Below the pieces are notes generated by a model that searched no databases, had not been told where the DNA came from, and saw nothing but the letters and a program-made list of their open reading frames with translations. Source: Verrucomicrobiia bacterium (GTDB lineage Bacteria; Verrucomicrobiota; Verrucomicrobiia; Limisphaerales; JADLHS01). Taken from it: a DNA stretch of 56,427 nucleotides. This document shows positions 1-9,074 of the stretch, piece after piece. The first letter of the stretch is position 1; every line of letters begins with the position of its first letter. The DNA is taken from contig WYBW01000041.1 of the NCBI GenBank assembly GCA_011525685.1, positions 1 to 56,427 on the forward strand, given 5' to 3'. The position numbers and the translations under genes are program-made.

Positions 1-100
1 CCCCCCCCACCCCCGGGGTTTGGGGGGGGGCGGCCCCGCCGCCCGCCCCCGGCGGGGGGTGGGGGCGCGGGGGGGCCCCCCCCCCCCCCCCCCCGCTACG
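1..100. other. Low-complexity poly-C/poly-G contig end
   Basis: The first hundred bases are almost only C and G, with long homopolymer runs such as the C tract at about 76-94. Nothing else in the window looks like this. It is more likely degraded read ends or an assembly artefact than biology. Open frames crossing it were ignored. Confidence 0.75.
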
Positions 101-174
101 CCCGGGTTCATGGCCCCGATGCGCGTCCAATGTTGGAGGTCGGAGCTGCCCATGAACCTCCCCTTGATCTCGGC

Positions 175-243
175 AGGGACGCGTTCCACCCGCGTTCCCA
201 AACTTCTGGCCGCAGAGACGGGGCCACGGTGGAACGCGTCCCT
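175..243. repeat. REP-like inverted repeat, 16-bp arms
   Basis: AGGGACGCGTTCCACC at 175-190 is the exact reverse complement of 228-243. The pair encloses 37 bases and could fold into a cruciform or RNA hairpin. It lies in the 427-base region before the kinase gene, which otherwise holds no convincing gene. Confidence 0.7.
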
Positions 244-381
244 ACCCGGTTCAGGCTCGTGGCGAGGCGTGTTTCGGAAACCAGTTGTGGCAGTTGGCAT
301 AGAGTTCATTGGCGATGAATGCCGCGCTCCGAGATTTGTTGTTAAGCTTTGGCAGGATTTCGTGGAGTAGAGAGTGGAGAA

Positions 382-409
382 TTGTCAATTGAAGCTGCGG
401 TTGTAAGGT
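382..409 (+). promoter_or_regulatory. Putative sigma70-type promoter of the kinase gene
   Basis: TTGTCA at 382-387 and TAAGGT at 404-409 are separated by 16 bases. The predicted transcription start is about a dozen bases before the ATG at 428. Pattern match only. Confidence 0.4.
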
Positions 410-427
410 CGCCTGGGTGGGCCTGTC

Positions 428-3400
428 ATGTCGGCGCCAGTTTCAAAGTGTCCGCGGTGCGGCTCAACCGTGGGTGGGTTGAGCGAGGGTGGGTTGTGCC
501 CCGCGTGCCTGCTCGCGGCGTGCCTGGAGGAAAAGGGCGGGGGCGGGGGCGCACCGAACGCGGATACCGACTGGCTGGCGGATTCGGAAGGCCCGTGGCC
601 CTCACCACCGCCCGAATCACTGCGGCGACTGGGGGATTACGAGTTGGTCGAGGAGATCGGGCGCGGCGCCATGGGCGTCGTGTATCGGGCGCGGCAGGTC
701 AGCCTGGATCGTTGGGTCGCGGTGAAGCTACTGCTGGCCGGCCCGCTGGCCAGCCACGAAGTGGTGCGGCGCTTTCACGAGGAGGCGATGGCTGCGGCAG
801 GTCTGCAACATCCGGGCATTGTGGCGGTGCATGAAGCGGGTGTTCACGAAGGCCAGCGGTACCTGGTGATGGATTACGTGGCCGGGCCGAGCCTCGCACA
901 AATCGTCACGCGCGGTCCGCTGGCACCTCCTCTCGCGGCGCGTTATCTGCGGGCCATCGCGGAGGCAGTTCACTTCGCACACGAGCATGGCATTCTGCAT
1001 CGCGACCTCAAGCCCTCGAACGTGCTGATTGACGCTGATGACCGGCCGCGGGTGATGGACTTCGGCCTCGCCAAACGTCTGAACACCGAAAGCAGCCTCA
1101 CGATGAGCGGCCAGGTCGTGGGATCACCGAGCTACCTGCCGCCGGAACAGGCTGGCGAATCACGCGGCGACGTGGGGCGAGCCAGCGATGTGTATTCGCT
1201 GGGGGCGATGTTGTATCACCTGCTGGCTGGACGACCGCCATTCGTGGGCGAAAGCAGCGCAGAAATCATCCGACAGCTAATCGAGCACGAGCCGGTCAGC
1301 CCGCGTCTGGTGAATCCCAAAGTTCCGCGCGATCTGGAAACCCTCTGTTTGAAGTGCCTCGAAAAGGAACCCGGGCGGCGTTATGCCACGGCACAGGAAC
1401 TGGCTGATGAGCTGGGACGTTACCTGAACGAGGAACCGATCCGGGCCCGGCCCGTGGGGATCGCGGGGCGACTCTGGCGTTGGAGTCATCGCAAACCAGC
1501 GTTGGCGGGACTGGTTGTTTCACTGGCGGTGGCGGTAAGTTTGGGTTTGGCTGGCGTGCTCTGGCAATGGAATCGCGCGCGAACGACGGCTGTCCGGGAA
1601 TTGCAGCAACGTGAGCGCGCGGAACGAATGGTTTACCGACTGAAGATTCAAACCGCCGAGGACTTTTTCGTGCAGCACAAGGCGGCGGAAGGTATGGCCG
1701 CACTGGCTGCAATGCTTCGGGAGAACCCTGGAGATCGGGCGGTGGCCGAGCGGTTGTTGTGGGAGTTGACGCATCGCAACTGGCCCATGCCGCTCGTTGA
1801 ACCGCTGACGCATGACGAACCGGTTCACTACGCCGAGTTCAGCCCCGACGGCCGCCGGATTCTGACGGCGGCGTTGGACAACACCGCACGCCTTTGGGAT
1901 GCCACAACGGGAAGACCGATTGGCCGCCCGCTGGAGCACGAACGCGGACCGACGTTCCGCCGCGAGTCCTTCGCCGTCGGCCAGAAATGTCTTGAGGCGC
2001 ATTTCAGTCCGGACGGCTCGAAGGTGGCCACGGCATCAGTGGACAACACCGCACGCATTTGGGACGGTTTCACTGGTGAACCGCTCACGCCGGCGTTGCA
2101 GCATCCGGATTGGGTGGTCGTGGTTCGCTTCACGCCAGACGGAAAGCAAATCGCCACCGGCTGCAAGAATGGCGAAGTGCGGTTTTGGAACACCGCGAGC
2201 GGAGAGTTGGTCGGGCCCGCCTTCCGCCATGAGAAATGGGTGAACTTCATTGAGTTTGATCGTGAAGGCCGCCGCATGTTCACCGGCGCGGACGATCAAA
2301 CTGCCCAGGTCTGGGAGGTTGCCACGGGCAAACCGGTGGGCAGCCGCATTCGCCACGGAGGCTGGGTACGGGCCGGGCAATTCAGCCCCGACGGTGGCAA
2401 GGTAGCCACGGCCAGCGCGGATGGCACGGCGCGCATCTGGGACGCCGCCACGGGAGTCGCGTTGACGCCGCCACTTCATCATGAAGCTGTGGTGTGCGGC
2501 GTTCAGTTCTGTCCTGATGGTTTGTGGCTGGCGACGGCGTCATTTGATCAAACCGTGCGACTCTGGGATGCGGAAACGGGCGGCGCCTTGGGGCGCCCCC
2601 TCGATCATGGAGGCAGGGTGCGTTCGATCCAGTTTAGCCCGGACGGTCGCCGGTTATTGACTGCGGCTGAGGATAAAACGGTTCGAGTTTGGGATTTTCG
2701 TCAAGGTCAGGTTTCCGTGGAGGCTATTCGACAGGCGGCCGAAGCGTGGTCGGCCAGATTCAGTCCGGATGGACAATGTGTCGTGACGGCATCCTCGGAT
2801 AGAACCTGTGGCGTCTGGGACGTGCGACCTCGCTCGGCACTGCCCATGGAGCTGCCGACCAGCAGGGTGGTGCGGAACGTGGAATGGTCGCCAGATGGCC
2901 AACGGCTCGTCGCAGTTAGTCCGCAACCTCGGCTGTTCGTCAACTCCAATGGCTGGAGTCGTATCGGAGACCACTGGAGCGATGAGGGTGCGAACTCGGT
3001 CGAGTTCAGTGCAGACGGACGCTGGATCGTAACCGGGTCGGCCGACGGCAATACGCGAATTTGGGATGCCAAGAAGGCCGAAGTGGTACTTCGTGTTCAA
3101 CATGCAGTGGCTCCTGCCCGCGCCTCGTTAAGCCGTGACGGCAAGAAACTGCTAACGGCTTCGAACGACGGGTTGGCCGCGGTGTGGTTGGCCGAATCAG
3201 GGCGTCAACTGTTGGCGCTGCCGCATCCGGATGAACTCCGGTCCGCCGAGTTCAGCCCGGACTCAAAGTGGATTCTCACCTTGTGCGCCGATGAGCAGAT
3301 GCGGATTTGGAATGGAACAAACGGGCGACTTCTCGTTTCGTGGAAACCTCACGCCGCCAAGGTGAATCAAGCGCACTTCAGCCCGGACGGCTCAAGGGTC

Positions 3401-3808
3401 GTCACCTGTTCTTCGGATTTCACCGCACGGGTCTGGGAAGCAGCCGCCGGCAGGCCTTTGAGCGAACCCTTGCCGCATCGGGCGGCAGTCAGGGAGGCCA
3501 CTTTCAGCCCCGACGGGCGGAAGTTGTTGACGGCTTCGCAGGACGATACGGCTGTGGTTTGGGACTTCGCCTCCGGCGAGCCAGGTCGGAAGATCATTCT
3601 GCGGCACAACGCGTCGTTGTACTCAGCCCGATTCAGCCCCGACGGTCGGTGCGTGGTGACGGCCTCCCAGGACCAGACCGCGCGCGTCTGGGATGCGGTC
3701 ACAGGCCATCCGCTGAGCAGTCCGATGCAACACAGCGCGACGGTCCAAGACGCCGCCTTCAGCCCGGACGGAAACTGGATTGCCACCGCCAGTGGCCGCT
3801 CAGCCTAG
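428..3808 (+). CDS. Transmembrane Ser/Thr protein kinase with WD40 repeats (N-terminal part, ended by an in-frame TAG)
   Basis: Eukaryotic-type receptor kinase of 1126 residues. An N-terminal zinc ribbon has CPRCG near residue 8 and CPAC near 26. The kinase domain spans about residues 70-340, with glycine loop EEIGRGAMGVVY, the VAVK lysine, HRDLKPSN near 190, DFGLAK near 210 and SPSYLPPEQ in the activation segment, so it should be active. A single membrane span lies near 358-378, followed by about fourteen WD40 repeats to the end, each with a TAxxWD-type finish. The kinase would be cytoplasmic and the propeller outside. The last repeat stops at TAG 3806-3808, just where its final IW is expected; the same frame then resumes and continues to 5188. 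This start is supported by the zinc ribbon that begins right after it. Confidence 0.93.
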   Translation: MSAPVSKCPRCGSTVGGLSEGGLCPACLLAACLEEKGGGGGAPNADTDWLADSEGPWPSPPPESLRRLGDYELVEEIGRGAMGVVYRARQVSLDRWVAVKLLLAGPLASHEVVRRFHEEAMAAAGLQHPGIVAVHEAGVHEGQRYLVMDYVAGPSLAQIVTRGPLAPPLAARYLRAIAEAVHFAHEHGILHRDLKPSNVLIDADDRPRVMDFGLAKRLNTESSLTMSGQVVGSPSYLPPEQAGESRGDVGRASDVYSLGAMLYHLLAGRPPFVGESSAEIIRQLIEHEPVSPRLVNPKVPRDLETLCLKCLEKEPGRRYATAQELADELGRYLNEEPIRARPVGIAGRLWRWSHRKPALAGLVVSLAVAVSLGLAGVLWQWNRARTTAVRELQQRERAERMVYRLKIQTAEDFFVQHKAAEGMAALAAMLRENPGDRAVAERLLWELTHRNWPMPLVEPLTHDEPVHYAEFSPDGRRILTAALDNTARLWDATTGRPIGRPLEHERGPTFRRESFAVGQKCLEAHFSPDGSKVATASVDNTARIWDGFTGEPLTPALQHPDWVVVVRFTPDGKQIATGCKNGEVRFWNTASGELVGPAFRHEKWVNFIEFDREGRRMFTGADDQTAQVWEVATGKPVGSRIRHGGWVRAGQFSPDGGKVATASADGTARIWDAATGVALTPPLHHEAVVCGVQFCPDGLWLATASFDQTVRLWDAETGGALGRPLDHGGRVRSIQFSPDGRRLLTAAEDKTVRVWDFRQGQVSVEAIRQAAEAWSARFSPDGQCVVTASSDRTCGVWDVRPRSALPMELPTSRVVRNVEWSPDGQRLVAVSPQPRLFVNSNGWSRIGDHWSDEGANSVEFSADGRWIVTGSADGNTRIWDAKKAEVVLRVQHAVAPARASLSRDGKKLLTASNDGLAAVWLAESGRQLLALPHPDELRSAEFSPDSKWILTLCADEQMRIWNGTNGRLLVSWKPHAAKVNQAHFSPDGSRVVTCSSDFTARVWEAAAGRPLSEPLPHRAAVREATFSPDGRKLLTASQDDTAVVWDFASGEPGRKIILRHNASLYSARFSPDGRCVVTASQDQTARVWDAVTGHPLSSPMQHSATVQDAAFSPDGNWIATASGRSA

Positions 3809-5188
3809 ATCTGGCCCGCACCTCAAGCCGGACTGTCCGCACCCGAGTGGCTGCCGGAACTGGTGGAAGCCGTGGCCGGGGTGAGGAAAACCGCCGAGTC
3901 TGCTTCCGACATCGTTCCTCCAACGCAGTCGCTGGAACTCTTACAACGGCTTCGGGTTTCACCTGAAGCTCGAACCGAGAACCGTTGGCTGAACTGGTTT
4001 CTTTCAGACCCGGCGAATCGTCCGGCTGCGCCAGAAGCCAGCTTCACTGTGCCGCAACTGCTGGCCGCCGAAGAGACGAAAGCCCACTGCGGAGAGGTTT
4101 CCACTGCCAGCCTCATCGAACCCCTCCTCGCCCTGCAACCCACCAACGGCTGGCTCTGCGCCCAAGCCGCGCGACTGGCGCTGGAGGAGTACGTCAGTCG
4201 GAGCGATCCCCGCCGGCTGCGCGAAGCGGAGTGGCTCACTGATCGTGCCCTGAGACTGGAGCCGAACCATCCGGCAATCTGGTGGACTCGAGCACGCCAC
4301 CTGGGCTATGCCGGAGACCAGCCGGGAACCGGGGAAGCGATTGAGAGCGCCGCGAGTCTGCCGAACGCCAGCGCCCTTATTTTCCTGTCCAAAGCCAATT
4401 GGCTGAACGAACAGTGGCAAAAGAAAAAGTGCCCGCCGGAAGTGGTCCTCGCGGCTTACCGGCGTGCGATTGAAGGCCCGCAGTCCGGTGCGAAACTGAA
4501 CGCGCCGCTCCTTCGCACGGCCTGGCTGAACTGTGCCTGGTTTGAAGCAGACACGGGCAATCGCGAAGCCGCCCGCGCCGCCCGCTTTCAGGCTTACAGC
4601 CTGAACCTTCCGCCGCGCGCACCGGATACTCCGGCCCGGCTTATTGACCTCACCGATTTCTACACGGCCTGCCCAGAGGCCGACTGGCGGGCCAGCCGTT
4701 TTCCGGGGCACGACCTTTTTGCCTTGCCACGCGGACGACAAGTGTTCGAGGGGATCGAATACGACGTGCGCGGCCTGGTTCAACTCTCGAGCGTGCTTCT
4801 CAGGTCCAAGGGTTTACAGTTTCCCGAAGCGTCGCGCGACATCCCGGTACAACAGCGCTGCCAGCGAATCCACTTTCTGCATGCCGCTGACAACACCGCG
4901 GCGCCGGGTGCAACGGTGGCCAGCTATGCGGTACACTGGACGGACGGACGGGAGGAACAGATGCCTATTCGCTATTCCAAAGAAGCCTGGCCTTGGGACT
5001 GGGATCCGGGGTCTGGCAATCCGCACGCCGCCGTAGCCTGGCACGGCACAAGTCCCGCTGGCCAGCCGGTTTGGCTCTATCGCACCACCTGGACCAACTC
5101 GCATCCCGAAGTGCCGGTTGCCAGCGTTGATTTGACCTCCACGATGACGAGGTGCGGCATGTTCATCGTGGCCATCACTGCGGAATGA
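3809..5188 (+). CDS. C-terminal part of the kinase-WD40 protein beyond the in-frame stop (TPR-like and carbohydrate-binding-like region)
   Basis: This segment is in the same frame as the kinase gene and begins with the IW that completes the broken WD40 repeat. Next comes a PAPEWLPELVEAVAG-like linker, which I recall as usual after the propeller in such kinases. Residues from about 3960 to 4640 are helical and TPR-like (repeated ALEEY, ALRLEPNHPAIWWTRA patterns). The last ~130 residues contain QRCQRIHFLHAADN and SYAVHWTDG, resembling an NPCBM-like beta domain. The only available start is a GTG at 3863, with no ribosome site, inside the conserved linker. I therefore read it as part of the same protein, separated by a nonsense mutation, a sequencing error or possibly read-through, rather than as an independent gene. 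Confidence 0.75.
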   Translation: MWPAPQAGLSAPEWLPELVEAVAGVRKTAESASDIVPPTQSLELLQRLRVSPEARTENRWLNWFLSDPANRPAAPEASFTVPQLLAAEETKAHCGEVSTASLIEPLLALQPTNGWLCAQAARLALEEYVSRSDPRRLREAEWLTDRALRLEPNHPAIWWTRARHLGYAGDQPGTGEAIESAASLPNASALIFLSKANWLNEQWQKKKCPPEVVLAAYRRAIEGPQSGAKLNAPLLRTAWLNCAWFEADTGNREAARAARFQAYSLNLPPRAPDTPARLIDLTDFYTACPEADWRASRFPGHDLFALPRGRQVFEGIEYDVRGLVQLSSVLLRSKGLQFPEASRDIPVQQRCQRIHFLHAADNTAAPGATVASYAVHWTDGREEQMPIRYSKEAWPWDWDPGSGNPHAAVAWHGTSPAGQPVWLYRTTWTNSHPEVPVASVDLTSTMTRCGMFIVAITAE

Positions 5189-5361
5189 GCCTGCGGGCTA
5201 CAAGTTTACTACAAGTGGTTTCATAAAGTGGGGCGAGGTTACTAACGAGCCACAGACTTTCAGATTCTGGGCTGGCTTCGGCTCGCGAGTACGCACGCCC
5301 CACCCCACGTGAGTCCTTATTAAACTGGTTCCAAGAAACCGAGCGAACAGCGCTCCGTTCT

Positions 5362-6270
5362 TTAATCTCCCGCAATCACGGTCCAACCACCTCTCGGGTT
5401 GCTCAAGGTGCCGCTGCCGACGGTCTGTTCGAGTTTCAACGCTTCGACGTGATTGTCGTGATAGAGATAGTTGAAGCGCCGGCCGTGGATGCCATACTGG
5501 TTGTTGCCGAAGTTCTTGGCCGCGGCCAGATTCGGGTCCAACTGGTAAAGATCGCCGCTTCCGTAAGGTCCGTTGCAGAAGGCCGGCCAGGCGTTGCCGA
5601 CAGCGTTCTGGATGTTGGGTTGTTCCACCAGCAGGATCGTCCCGGCGGGATCTTTGACCACAGTGGTCTTGTAACCTTTGGCATCCCAATCCGGGTAGCC
5701 ACCCACGCCCGGGCCGACCCACGAAATCCCCACGCCGTGGCGCCCGGCAATGTCCAAGCGGGGCAACGGTGAACCCGCGCTCACCCACCAGTCGGAACCC
5801 CAGTTGGGTCCGACGCTGTTCATGGCGTAGGTGCGGCGCATCCCATAATTCACCCAGCCCCATTGGGGATCGCTCTCCAAAGTCGGCAGCCGGTCAGCAG
5901 GACACTTTTCGATCTTGGGCGCGTAGGTCGTGGGCACGAGCGCGATGTTGAGCGTATTCTCCGGAGCGTTTCCGCCGATGTAACGGTGAATCCAGGTGTC
6001 CCACGCAAGCTGCCGGGTGTCGCTGACGTAATAGGCCGCCGGCGGGAAGCAATCCTCGCGGTCCGCCGCGAACATCGTGAAGCCCAGCCCGAGTTGCCGC
6101 ATTTGCGAAGCGCATTGGATGCGCCAGGCGCGGTTGCGAGCCGATCCCAGGGCCGGCAACAGCATGGACGCCAGGATGGCGATGATTGCAATGACCACCA
6201 ACAGTTCGATCAACGTGAATCCCGCCACCCGGGCGGTTTTTCGTTCAACTGGGGACTGGTTTCGGTTCAT
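5362..6270 (-). CDS. Type II secretion-like pseudopilin (prepilin N-terminal methylation domain)
   Basis: 302 residues from ATG 6270; a TTG 48 bases upstream would overlap the preceding gene and is less likely. After a short basic leader, the class III prepilin signal [20 protein letters not shown] with glutamate at +5 shows processing by prepilin peptidase and assembly or anchoring in the inner membrane. The C-terminal part has the H-X-G type domain common to Verrucomicrobia and Planctomycetes pseudopilins ([19 protein letters not shown]). Such genes are present in many copies in these genomes, and their individual roles are unknown. It follows the lipoprotein gene by 44 bases and may be cotranscribed with it. 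Confidence 0.9.
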   Translation of the reverse strand: MNRNQSPVERKTARVAGFTLIELLVVIAIIAILASMLLPALGSARNRAWRIQCASQMRQLGLGFTMFAADREDCFPPAAYYVSDTRQLAWDTWIHRYIGGNAPENTLNIALVPTTYAPKIEKCPADRLPTLESDPQWGWVNYGMRRTYAMNSVGPNWGSDWWVSAGSPLPRLDIAGRHGVGISWVGPGVGGYPDWDAKGYKTTVVKDPAGTILLVEQPNIQNAVGNAWPAFCNGPYGSGDLYQLDPNLAAAKNFGNNQYGIHGRRFNYLYHDNHVEALKLEQTVGSGTLSNPRGGWTVIAGD

Positions 6271-6314
6271 GCCTGCGATTTTCTCCCACACCTTCCGCCC
6301 GGCCCGTTTATCCG

Positions 6315-6671
6315 TCAACGGTTGACCAGCACGACTTCCTGCCCGCGAATGGCGTATTTCTTTCCCTCGGGGGGCGGAGGAAAACTGACCTGAGACTTCG
6401 CGGCGAATTCCTCAAAGTCCCTTGGCACGCTGCGGGTGCCAACCACGTGGTCGCGCAGGGCCTGGGTCAGACGTTGCAAGGTGGCAGTGGTATGGCCACT
6501 GTCGGGAATCACCGTTGTGGGGGCGGGCACGTTCGTCACGGAAAGCGGCCCCCGCGGCGAGGACGGCGCCGTGGAGGGTGTAGCCGTGGGATCAGGCGCA
6601 TTGCCTTCGCGATTGCAGCCCACCAGCAAGACTGCGCAACAAACCAGACTCATGAGAGGAATCGTAGGCAT
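6315..6671 (-). CDS. Small lipoprotein, function unknown
   Basis: 118 residues from ATG 6671 (a TTG nine bases upstream is possible). The hydrophobic leader ends in the lipobox LLVGC, followed by a Thr/Ser/Pro-rich linker. A short folded C-terminus contains [23 protein letters not shown] and ends in EVVLVNR. That C-terminus resembles small Verrucomicrobia proteins that accompany pseudopilins, and this gene does lie directly upstream of one. No enzymatic motif is visible. Confidence 0.8.
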   Translation of the reverse strand: MPTIPLMSLVCCAVLLVGCNREGNAPDPTATPSTAPSSPRGPLSVTNVPAPTTVIPDSGHTTATLQRLTQALRDHVVGTRSVPRDFEEFAAKSQVSFPPPPEGKKYAIRGQEVVLVNR

Positions 6672-6923
6672 AGGCAACAACTGGAAACCATGCTAGCTCA
6701 TTTCAGTCCCAGTGCATGTCGGTGAAATTGATGACAGGTTTTCGCCCACTGCAACCGCCCTTGCCGGCTGATTCGCCGACTGATGGCGGAGGTTGAACCA
6801 TCGAGCCTGGAGGGCGCAGTTCACAATTTGCCGCAAGGCCTTGGCTTGACGCATCCGGCGCGGCTTGTGACACTCACACACAGGTTGAAAACACGAACTT
6901 GAACCAAATCCGCCTCTGAAACC

Positions 6924-8225
6924 ATGAAAGCGAGCCATCCTTCTCCCACCACGCGCCGCGAGTTCATCAAAACTTCCGCAGCGCTGACGACGGCGTTTGC
7001 CGCCCCGGCGATTCTGCCCGGGAATCTTTTCGCCAATACCAACAGCGACACGTTGCGCGTGGGATTGGTGGGTTGCGGCGGCCGGGGCAGCGGCGCGGCC
7101 GACCAAGCCCTCAAGGCCGACCCGAACGTGGTGCTCACCGCCTTGGGCGACGCATTCCCCGAACCGTTGCAGGACAGTCTGCGGAATCTCAAGAAGGCCC
7201 ATGGCGACAAGGTCAAGGTCACGCCAGACAAATGTTTTTCCGGTCTCGACGCCTACCAGAAGGTGATTGACAGCGGTGTGGACGTGGTGCTGCTGGCGGC
7301 TCCGCCGGGTTTCCGGCCGGTGCATCTGGCGGCTGCGGTCAAGGCTGGCAAACACGTCTTCTGCGAAAAGCCCGTGGCCACGGACGCACCCGGAGTGCGC
7401 TCAGTGCTCGAATCCACCAAGCTGGCCAAGGAGAAGAAGCTCTCGCTCGTGGCCGGACTTTGCTGGCGTTACGAGAGTGCGCGGCGCGAATTCTACAAAC
7501 GGATTCACGACGGTGCCATCGGCGATATCCGCGCCGTCTATGCCACCTATTACACCGGTCCGGTCAAGCCGATGCCGCCCGCCAGCAAACGGCCCGCAGG
7601 CATGGGTGACTTGGAATGGCAGATGCGCAATTGGTACAACTTCGTCTGGCTTTCCGGCGATGGCCTGGTCGAGCAGGCGGTGCATAGCGTGGACAAAATC
7701 GCCTGGGCCATGAAGGACGAGATGCCGCTCAAGGCCATGGCGGTGGGCGGCCGGCAGACCCCGAACCACGAGGGCAACATTTACGACCACATGTTCATCG
7801 TGTACGAGTATCCGAACGACGTGCGCGCGTTCATGGGCCAGCGGCAGATCAGCAATTGCGCCAATGAGAACTCCGATTACCTCATGGGTGCGGAAGGCAC
7901 GGCCCGGATTCCGGGCTGGCAAGCCCCGGTGATCCGCGGACGACAAACCTGGCGTTATCAGGGACCGAAGAACGACATGTACCAGCAGGAGCACGATGAA
8001 CTGTTTGCCAGCATCCGCAGTGGCAAACCGATCAACGATGGCGTGTGGATGACGCACAGCACGATGATGGGCATCATGGGCCGCATGGCCGCCTACACCG
8101 GCCAGGAAGTCTCCTGGGAGGACGCGCTCAACTCGAAAGAAACGCTCGTGCCCGAAAAGCTGGACTGGACCATGAAATTGGACATCCCGCCGATGGCCGT
8201 GGCCGGGCTGACCAAGTTCGTCTAA
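6924..8225 (+). CDS. Gfo/Idh/MocA family oxidoreductase, Tat-exported
   Basis: 433 residues. A twin-arginine leader (RREFIK near residue 11, then an Ala-rich core ending AAPAILPGNLFA) predicts folded export to the periplasm. The Rossmann fold starts at VGLVGCGGRGSG near 46, and the family signature CEKPVATD lies near 148, so it should bind NAD(P) and act on a sugar or cyclitol derivative. The C-terminal substrate domain contains the EQAVHSVDKIAWAM helix that usually carries the catalytic His. The gene stands alone, divergent from the lipoprotein; substrate unknown. Exported MocA proteins are expanded in this phylum. Confidence 0.93.
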   Translation: MKASHPSPTTRREFIKTSAALTTAFAAPAILPGNLFANTNSDTLRVGLVGCGGRGSGAADQALKADPNVVLTALGDAFPEPLQDSLRNLKKAHGDKVKVTPDKCFSGLDAYQKVIDSGVDVVLLAAPPGFRPVHLAAAVKAGKHVFCEKPVATDAPGVRSVLESTKLAKEKKLSLVAGLCWRYESARREFYKRIHDGAIGDIRAVYATYYTGPVKPMPPASKRPAGMGDLEWQMRNWYNFVWLSGDGLVEQAVHSVDKIAWAMKDEMPLKAMAVGGRQTPNHEGNIYDHMFIVYEYPNDVRAFMGQRQISNCANENSDYLMGAEGTARIPGWQAPVIRGRQTWRYQGPKNDMYQQEHDELFASIRSGKPINDGVWMTHSTMMGIMGRMAAYTGQEVSWEDALNSKETLVPEKLDWTMKLDIPPMAVAGLTKFV

Positions 8226-8263
8226 GCGAACCGCCATTCCCCGGCTGAACCGGCAGGACCACG

Positions 8264-8680
8264 TCACTCCGGTCGCGTGTACGGTTGCAACGCGGCGATC
8301 AAGTCCTCTGGCAGGCGCTTCGGTTTTTCGTTCAGCGCCGTGCAAACGTGCAGCGTTTCCGCCTCGAGAACCAGAATGCCCGCCTGCTTGACAACCCGAT
8401 ACGCGAAGTTCAGCCGGACGCGTCCGGCGGCGCTCACCCAGATTTCAGTGGTCAGCAGGTCGTCATAGCGCGCGGGCGACTTGTAACGCAGCCTGGCTTC
8501 GATCACCGGAAAAATTGTGTCACGCTCCTGCCACGCCAGCAGCGGCACGCCGAGGTGGCGGAAGAATTCGCCTCGCACGGTCTCCAGCAGGTCGAGGTAG
8601 CGGCTGTAATAGACGTGATTGCCGAGAGTGCAATCGCTGTAAGGCACGCGATACAAATGGCGAAATTGGCTGCCGGACAT
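8264..8680 (-). CDS. Acyl-CoA thioesterase-like protein, hot-dog (4HBT/YbgC) family
   Basis: 138 residues, the normal family length, with the hot-dog helix motif NHVYYSRYLDLLETVRGEFF and later strands FPVIEARLRYKSPARYDDLL. It is probably cytoplasmic and hydrolyses short or hydroxylated acyl-CoA thioesters. In the usual YbgC/FadM motif a D-x-D/x-x-G stretch supplies the catalytic Asp. Here the aligned segment reads SDCTLGNHV, so that position appears to be Thr; the mechanism may differ. It converges with the MocA gene, 38 bases away. Confidence 0.85.
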   Translation of the reverse strand: MSGSQFRHLYRVPYSDCTLGNHVYYSRYLDLLETVRGEFFRHLGVPLLAWQERDTIFPVIEARLRYKSPARYDDLLTTEIWVSAAGRVRLNFAYRVVKQAGILVLEAETLHVCTALNEKPKRLPEDLIAALQPYTRPE

Positions 8681-8823
8681 GCGGCGAGGGTAGGCATTTC
8701 AGCCAACAGAGGAAACGTCAAAGCGCGCCGCGGCTTCGTTTTGGGAGAGGCAATCCTTTTCGCCTCGGACTGGACAGGAAATTTCGCCGTTGCGCGGCGG
8801 GGTTTTGAGATTATGTTGCTGCT

Positions 8824-9027
8824 GTGGACTGGCAGCAGGCTGTTTCTTTGATGATCGTAATCGTGGCCGCCGGAGCGCTGCTTTGGGGCAGGCTGGGCCG
8901 GCGGCGATTCAGTTTCAAGCGCGATACCCCTTGCGGGTGCGGCGTCGGAAGCCAGTCCCCGCCGCCGGGCATCGTCTTCCGGGCGCGCAAGGGCCATCCA
9001 ACCCAAGTCCAGGTCAAGATGCCCTGA
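8824..9027 (+). CDS. Small Cys-containing single-span membrane protein
   Basis: 67 residues from GTG 8824. An N-terminal span (VSLMIVIVAAGALLWG) is followed by a basic stop-transfer RLGRRRF, then a DTPCGCG motif and a C-terminal IVFRARKGHPTQVQVKMP tail. The layout resembles small FeoB-associated or other Cys-rich anchored proteins, but I cannot name the family. The next gene, hsp20, starts 47 bases later from its own promoter. Confidence 0.62.
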   Translation: MDWQQAVSLMIVIVAAGALLWGRLGRRRFSFKRDTPCGCGVGSQSPPPGIVFRARKGHPTQVQVKMP

Positions 9028-9035
9028 GTGCGCAC

Positions 9036-9064
9036 TTGCACATGAAGTTCAACTGAGATAATCT
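9036..9064 (+). promoter_or_regulatory. Putative promoter of the hsp20-lon group, near-leaderless
   Basis: TTGCAC at 9036-9041 and TAATCT at 9059-9064 are spaced 17 bases. The -10 box lies only ten bases before ATG 9075, so the transcript would have a leader of a few bases at most, in agreement with the absence of a Shine-Dalgarno sequence. Confidence 0.5.
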
Positions 9065-9074
9065 CCTTGCCGAC

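Noticed and set aside
20..370. Coding frame at the contig start
   Set aside because: It runs through the poly-C/poly-G tract and codes Gly/Pro/Arg runs without homology signals.
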